In this document: piece after piece, positions 19,501 through 23,204 of the stretch
Layout of the letters: each line of letters starts with the position of its first letter
Numbering within the stretch: position 1 is the stretch's first letter
DNA from: a virus
Length of the DNA stretch: 23,204 nucleotides
IMG/VR virus record: IMGVR_UViG_3300046376_000205
Span: 1-23,204 of that record
Direction: 5' to 3' (one strand)
Made by a program: the position numbers and the translations under genes
Notes under the pieces: generated by a model
Databases searched by the model: none
What the model was told of the DNA's origin: nothing
Seen by the model: the letters and a program-made list of their open reading frames with translations, nothing else

Positions 19501-20697
19501 ATGGCAACGAATGCCACCAATGCCTTGATCACCCCAAACATGTTGACTGCGAAGACGCTCGCAATTTTGCACCAGCGCCTAAACTTCGTCGGTAGCATCA
19601 ACAAAGAATACGACGACTCGTTCGCGCAGTCTGGCGCGAAAATCGGTCAGTCACTGCGCATCAGGATTCCGAACCAGTATTCGATCCGCTCGAATACCAT
19701 GGTGCTGTCGCCACAAAACACGACGGAACAATTCGCCACACTGACGGTTGCGAACGTCTCCGGCGTCGACATGAGCTTCAACACCACAGACCTAACGATG
19801 TCGATCGACAGGTTTAGCGAACGCTACATCGAGCCGGCCGCCGCGATCATCGCTGCGGATATTGAGAGCCGCAGTCTGCAGACGTATCTACAGGTGTATA
19901 ACCAGGTGAATGGCCAGGCGAGCCCGCAGGCGTTTAAGAACGTGCTGATGTCTCGCAAGATACTGCTCGACAACCTGACGCCACAGTCAAAAATGTGGCA
20001 GTTGAGGATAAACACACAAGATAACGTCGACATGGTCGACTCACTTAAAGGCCTTTTCCAGCAATCTACTGCAATTGCCAGCCAGTATACTGATGGCGTT
20101 ATGGGTATTACTGCCGGATACAACTGGGCGGAGAACACGCATCTTAGCACGTATCTACGCGGTGCCGGCACCGGCTACGTGCTGACAACTGGTTCCGTAG
20201 GAAACCAGATCAACGTGATCACCGGCACGGGTATCCCGACTGCGGGCGACGTGTTTACGATCGCGAACTGTTTCCGCGTGCATCCTGAGACCAAAGCGAC
20301 GACGAACGTCTTGCAGCAATTCGTGCTGTCGGTGACGCCTGGCGGCGCCGGCACACAGACCTGGACCGTCTCGCCGACCCCGGTCGGCCCCGGCAGCCCG
20401 CTGCAGAACGTGTCGGTATATCCGGCGTCTGGTTCAGCGGTGACGTTCGCCGGAACCGCCTCGACGGCAAGCGGCATTTCACTCGCGTATCACCCAGACT
20501 TCGCCACCTTCGCCACGGCGGACTTGGAGATGCCGAGGGGCGTGGATATGGCCAGCCGTGCGCAGAAGGACGGCATTTCGATCCGTTTGGTCAGGCAATA
20601 CGACATCAATAATGACTTCCTCCCGACGCGTCTCGATGTCTTGTGGGGCATTAGCGTGCTCCGTCCACAGCTCGCCTGCCGCCTGGCGGCGAACTGA
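19501..20697 (+). CDS. P22-type major coat protein
   Basis: A 398-residue protein starting MATNATNALITPNMLTAKTL (P22 gp5 is 430). Family features are the opening ITPNMLTAKTLAILHQRLNF, then INKEYDDSFAQSGAKIGQSL and RIRIPNQYSIRSNTMVLSPQ. The spine segment reads TLTVANVSGVDMSFNTTDLT and continues with SIDRFSERYIEPAAAIIAAD; the end is RLVRQYDINNDFLPTRLDVL. It has the HK97 fold and builds the capsid shell. A longer frame to 19327 is rejected because it passes through the 31-bp repeats. No strong ribosome-binding site is seen (GACCCTGGCC before ATG). A stem-loop follows at once. Confidence 0.92.
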   Translation: MATNATNALITPNMLTAKTLAILHQRLNFVGSINKEYDDSFAQSGAKIGQSLRIRIPNQYSIRSNTMVLSPQNTTEQFATLTVANVSGVDMSFNTTDLTMSIDRFSERYIEPAAAIIAADIESRSLQTYLQVYNQVNGQASPQAFKNVLMSRKILLDNLTPQSKMWQLRINTQDNVDMVDSLKGLFQQSTAIASQYTDGVMGITAGYNWAENTHLSTYLRGAGTGYVLTTGSVGNQINVITGTGIPTAGDVFTIANCFRVHPETKATTNVLQQFVLSVTPGGAGTQTWTVSPTPVGPGSPLQNVSVYPASGSAVTFAGTASTASGISLAYHPDFATFATADLEMPRGVDMASRAQKDGISIRLVRQYDINNDFLPTRLDVLWGISVLRPQLACRLAAN

Positions 20698-20704
20698 TCA
20701 CCCC

Positions 20705-20730
20705 AGGCCGGGCGCGCAATCGCCCGGCCT
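20705..20730 (+). terminator. Stem-loop after the coat gene
   Basis: AGGCCGGGCG (20705-20714) pairs perfectly with CGCCCGGCCT (20721-20730) around a CGCAAT loop. It starts seven bases after the coat stop. There is no T-run, so it may be a partial terminator or an RNA-stabilising 3' hairpin that raises coat yield over downstream genes. Confidence 0.65.
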
Positions 20731-20753
20731 CACTCGCATTGAGGAGCACGCAC

Positions 20754-21098
20754 ATGGTACTCGATCCCGGCACGCGCCTGATGGAGGCGGACGACATCAA
20801 CCGCAGCACAGCCACTGGGACGCCGCTCGTTGTCACGCCGCTGACCGGCGCCATCGTCGCGCTGACGTTCGCGCAGCGCGTGCTCTACGTGGCACCCGCG
20901 GGCACCATCGCGGCACTGACGATTCGCCTGCCTCCGTCGATCACCGTGGGCAGCGTGGTGTCGATCTCATTCGGGCAGATCGTGACCGCACTGACCGTGC
21001 AGGACGGCAACGGCGCGGCGGTGCAGAGCACGGCAGGAGCGGTCGGTGTCGGCATCGAGTATCGCTTCCTCGCCACCGGCTGGGTGCGTTGGCGCTAA
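20754..21098 (+). CDS. Beta-rich hypothetical protein, possible head decoration
   Basis: A 114-residue protein starting MVLDPGTRLMEADDINRSTA. It is rich in beta strands with small residues (GAIVALTFAQRVLYVAPAGT, AALTIRLPPSITVGSVVSIS) and ends IEYRFLATGWVRWR. The alternating hydrophobic pattern fits a beta-sandwich or trimeric head-fibre type. GAGGAG precedes the ATG, and nearly the same leader (GGAGCACGCAC) recurs before the next gene. Location after coat suggests a virion protein. Confidence 0.6.
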   Translation: MVLDPGTRLMEADDINRSTATGTPLVVTPLTGAIVALTFAQRVLYVAPAGTIAALTIRLPPSITVGSVVSISFGQIVTALTVQDGNGAAVQSTAGAVGVGIEYRFLATGWVRWR

Positions 21099-21113
21099 CC
21101 AGGAGCACGCACC

Positions 21114-21611
21114 ATGAGCGGCACGACCGTCCCGGCCAATTGCGGCACTTGCAGCTTCGCCTTCGACCCCGACGTGGGTCACCTGAAACTGTTGTGCCGT
21201 CGCTACCCGCCCATGACCTTCAGTACGTCCAGTCAGTCGGCGTTTGCGGCTGTCAGCACCAACGACTGGTGCGGCGAGTATCTGGTCTCGCCGGACGCAT
21301 CCCAGGCGCCGGTGAATGTGGACATTCCCTACGTCTCGCAGAACGGCGCGACGCTCGAATGCACGGTGGGCAACTGGACTGGCGAGCCGACGTCCTATGC
21401 CTTTAGTTGGAGCCTGGACGGCAATGTGGTGGTTGCCGCTGGCGGCCCCACCTACGACGTCACGCCAGATGAGATCGGCAGCACCGTCTGGTGCGTGGTG
21501 ACGGCGACCAATACCATCGGCTCGACCGACGCGCCGGCGTCGAACAGTGTGGTGATCGCCGAGGTGCCGCCCGACTTCATACCGCCTCCCCCGGCGCACC
21601 GGAGGCGGTGA
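21114..21611 (+). CDS. Cys-motif plus Ig-like domain protein
   Basis: A 165-residue protein with two parts. Residues 8-56 hold Cys10, Cys13, Cys28 and Cys53 in ANCGTCSFAF, KLLCRRYPP and DWCGEY, a metal- or cluster-binding pattern met in small phage proteins. Residues 68-150 form an Ig-like beta-sandwich: ATLECTVGNWTGEPTSYAFS, then SLDGNVVVAAGG and STVWCVVTATNTIGSTDAPA, with Cys83/Cys127 in the usual disulfide places. A Pro-rich tail ends in AHRRR. Ig-like domains on phage heads or tails help bind carbohydrates or cell surfaces. AGGAG precedes the ATG. Confidence 0.65.
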   Translation: MSGTTVPANCGTCSFAFDPDVGHLKLLCRRYPPMTFSTSSQSAFAAVSTNDWCGEYLVSPDASQAPVNVDIPYVSQNGATLECTVGNWTGEPTSYAFSWSLDGNVVVAAGGPTYDVTPDEIGSTVWCVVTATNTIGSTDAPASNSVVIAEVPPDFIPPPPAHRRR

Positions 21612-21614
21612 GGC

Positions 21615-22364
21615 ATGCCCCTCATCCAAACCACCGGTGACCTGATTACTTTCTGCTTGCGGACTGCCGGCATCAATGGTGTCGGGCAGACGCCGATGGC
21701 GGAGGATTCGAATACCGGCCTGCAGCTGCTGTCGAACATTTTGGCCGAGTGGCAGCGGAAACGGTGGAAAGTATACTCGCTCGTCGATACAGGCATCATG
21801 TCGACCGGCAGCCAGACCTACACGGTCGGCCCGACCGGTGACTTCGCCATCGCCAGGCCGGAGCGCATCGACGCGGCGGTGGCGAGGATGAATCCCGGCT
21901 CGCCGCAGCAGCTCGATTTCACGCTGGGGATCTTCGCTAGTTACGAAGACTACTACCGTGTTGTGGTGAAGACTCTTTCGACGTTCCCGGGTGGCGTGTT
22001 CTACGAATCGGCGTGGCCGATGGGCATTCTGCACTATTGGCCGATCCCGGCGGCCGGCGCGTTTGAACTGCGCATCCTGACCAAAACCAGCTTGCCGGTC
22101 TACACGACGCTGACCGATGCCATCGCGTTGCCGCCGGAGTATATGTCAGCGCTCACCTACTGCCTCGCGGTTGAGCTGGCGATGAATTACGGGCTCGACC
22201 CGCGTCCATCGGTCGCCGCGAAAATGCGCGTGGCACTGAACACCATCACTGTCGCGAACACCCAGGTCGGTCTTTCGCCGATGCCATCTGCTGTGCTGCC
22301 GCGCGGCGGGTCGGGGATGTCGGCGGGCAGCGATCCGTGGTTCCAGTCGGGCGGTATGGCGTAG
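21615..22364 (+). CDS. P22 gp4-like head-completion/tail accessory protein
   Basis: A 249-residue protein (P22 gp4 is 166) starting MPLIQTTGDLITFCLRTAGI. It shows the gp4-type opening DLITFCLRTAGINGVGQTPM and SNTGLQLLSNILAEWQRKRW, then YTVGPTGDFAIARPERIDAA, LHYWPIPAAGAFELRILTKT and LPPEYMSALTYCLAVELAMN. It attaches under the portal ring after packaging and provides the platform for the gp10-like protein. GGAGG lies before ATG 21615; the stop shares a base with the next start (TAGTG). Confidence 0.8.
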   Translation: MPLIQTTGDLITFCLRTAGINGVGQTPMAEDSNTGLQLLSNILAEWQRKRWKVYSLVDTGIMSTGSQTYTVGPTGDFAIARPERIDAAVARMNPGSPQQLDFTLGIFASYEDYYRVVVKTLSTFPGGVFYESAWPMGILHYWPIPAAGAFELRILTKTSLPVYTTLTDAIALPPEYMSALTYCLAVELAMNYGLDPRPSVAAKMRVALNTITVANTQVGLSPMPSAVLPRGGSGMSAGSDPWFQSGGMA

Positions 22365-23204
22365 TGGCGCAGGCTCCCGCAACGCGCCTCACCGGCGGGG
22401 CTTACGAGGCGCGGTCTCTGGTCGCCTCGGCGCAGCGCGCGGTGAACCTGTATGCCGAGCCCATGCCTTCCGCACAGGGCGAGCCGAGCCCGTTTGCGCA
22501 TTACCCAACGCCCGGCACGCGCCTGCTCTGTACGCTCCCCACATTCCCGCTGCGTGGCTGTCGGATGTGCCCGAATGGGACGCTGTATGTCGTCGCCGGC
22601 TCGACGGTCTACAGCGTGGCGCCCGACTGGACGTTTACCGCCCTCGGCACCATCACGGCGGGCTTGGTCACGCCCGTTTCGTTGAGCGACAACGGGCTGC
22701 AGCTGGTCATTGTCGACGGCTCGACGAACGCCTGGACGGTGCTGCTGAGCACCAACGCGTTCGCGCAGCTGAACACGCAGGCCTATCGCTACTGGCGTTT
22801 GAATATCAGCGCGTCGGGCTTTACCGGGAACGGCGGGTGGGTCGGCTTCGCCGAGGTGCATTTCCTGATTGCCGGCGCCTCGCAGATGGGCGGGGGAACC
22901 GCCTCGGCGACCGACCCGCCCGCCGGTAAGCCGCCGCAGATTTACGATCCCGGCCTGGCCGCGGACGGCAACCTGGCGACGTTTTGGATCGTGAACACGC
23001 CAGACGCCATTTGGACCTACGATTTCGGCCTAGCGAATGATCGGCAGATCGACGCGGTGACCATTTTCGCGCGCAGCGACGCCGGGCCGGAGATGGCGCC
23101 CTCGGCGTTCACCGTCGAGTCTTCCTACGACGGCAACATCTGGGTGCCGCAAGGCAGCTTCAGTGGCTTGAGCTGGTCGCTCGGTCAACAGCAGACGTTC
23201 TCGT
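22364..23204 (+). CDS. P22 gp10-like DNA-stabilisation protein with inserted discoidin-like domain (3' end outside window)
   Basis: 280 codons are visible. The N-terminus from GTG 22364, LTGGAYEARSLVASAQRAVN, then NLYAEPMPSAQGEPSPFAHY and PTPGTRLL, is the packaged-DNA-stabilisation signature, followed by beta-propeller-like blades (CRMCPNGTLYVVAGSTVYSV, LSDNGLQLVIVDGSTNAWTV). From about residue 141 the sequence changes to an F5/8-type C (discoidin) fold: YRYWRLNISASGFTGNGGWV, GLAADGNLATFWIVN, TYDFGLANDRQIDAVTIFAR, and FTVESSYDGNIWVPQG. This insertion would lie on the tail hub, where such domains commonly bind glycans. The gene continues beyond the window. Confidence 0.78.
   Translation, partial: MAQAPATRLTGGAYEARSLVASAQRAVNLYAEPMPSAQGEPSPFAHYPTPGTRLLCTLPTFPLRGCRMCPNGTLYVVAGSTVYSVAPDWTFTALGTITAGLVTPVSLSDNGLQLVIVDGSTNAWTVLLSTNAFAQLNTQAYRYWRLNISASGFTGNGGWVGFAEVHFLIAGASQMGGGTASATDPPAGKPPQIYDPGLAADGNLATFWIVNTPDAIWTYDFGLANDRQIDAVTIFARSDAGPEMAPSAFTVESSYDGNIWVPQGSFSGLSWSLGQQQTFS

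Noticed and set aside
20967-22034. 355-residue minus-strand ORF
   Set aside because: Antisense to the Ig-like and gp4-like genes, which have good starts and family features.
1-23204. tRNA or other standard RNA genes
   Set aside because: No cloverleaf with a T-loop GGTTCGAATCC-type motif and acceptor stem was seen on either strand by eye.

Overview
The window is a 23.2-kb, GC-rich piece of a short-tailed phage (podovirus) or prophage of a proteobacterium. No host gene, rRNA, tRNA, integrase or lysis cassette is visible. The structural genes follow the P22 plan: small and large terminase, P22-type portal, scaffold, coat, gp4-like head-completion protein and gp10-like DNA-stabilisation protein. 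The high GC, frequent GTG starts and ATGA/GTGA stop-start overlaps suggest a high-GC host such as a beta- or gammaproteobacterium, but no gene identifies the host.

Layout. 1-1330 (minus): recombination operon with a small ORF, a Gp157-like protein and an ERF single-strand annealing protein. 1538-4202 (plus): early operon of small proteins, a VRR-NUC nuclease and a RepA/AAA_25-type replicative helicase. 4207-4443: cluster of direct and inverted GGACAAAACC repeats behind the helicase, an origin candidate. 4471-5978 (plus): small proteins and a stand-alone NusG N-terminal-domain protein. 6111-7439 (minus): tightly coupled operon of six small genes, including an HTH protein and a two-helix membrane protein. 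7441-8663: two near-identical divergent promoter/operator modules flanking a small helical protein (possible Acb2/Tad1-like nucleotide sponge) and a PAPS-reductase/DndC-like protein. 8687-10352 (plus): terminase genes; the large subunit has no usual start codon upstream of its ATPase core.

The most unusual part is 10366-12097. The whole stretch between the terL stop and the stop of a convergent IS110-C-terminal-domain-like gene is filled by about 90 half-units of 18 nt. Each is a fixed 10-mer plus 8 variable nt. Two 10-mers, CGGTGCTCTC and CGGCTCGCTC, alternate almost strictly. A small zinc-ribbon gene sits inside the array and its 3' end reads into the repeats. The 10-mers are almost invariant while I saw no repeated 8-mer. 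I know of no described element of this form.

12962-23204 (mostly plus): portal, DUF3309-like membrane protein, a large virion-associated unknown, scaffold, coat and head-tail connector genes. A 31-bp direct repeat lies in the scaffold-coat gap and a clear stem-loop follows the coat gene. A Cys-motif/Ig-like protein and a gp10-like protein with an inserted discoidin-like domain suggest added virion surface domains. The gp10-like gene runs off the right edge and the ERF gene off the left edge.
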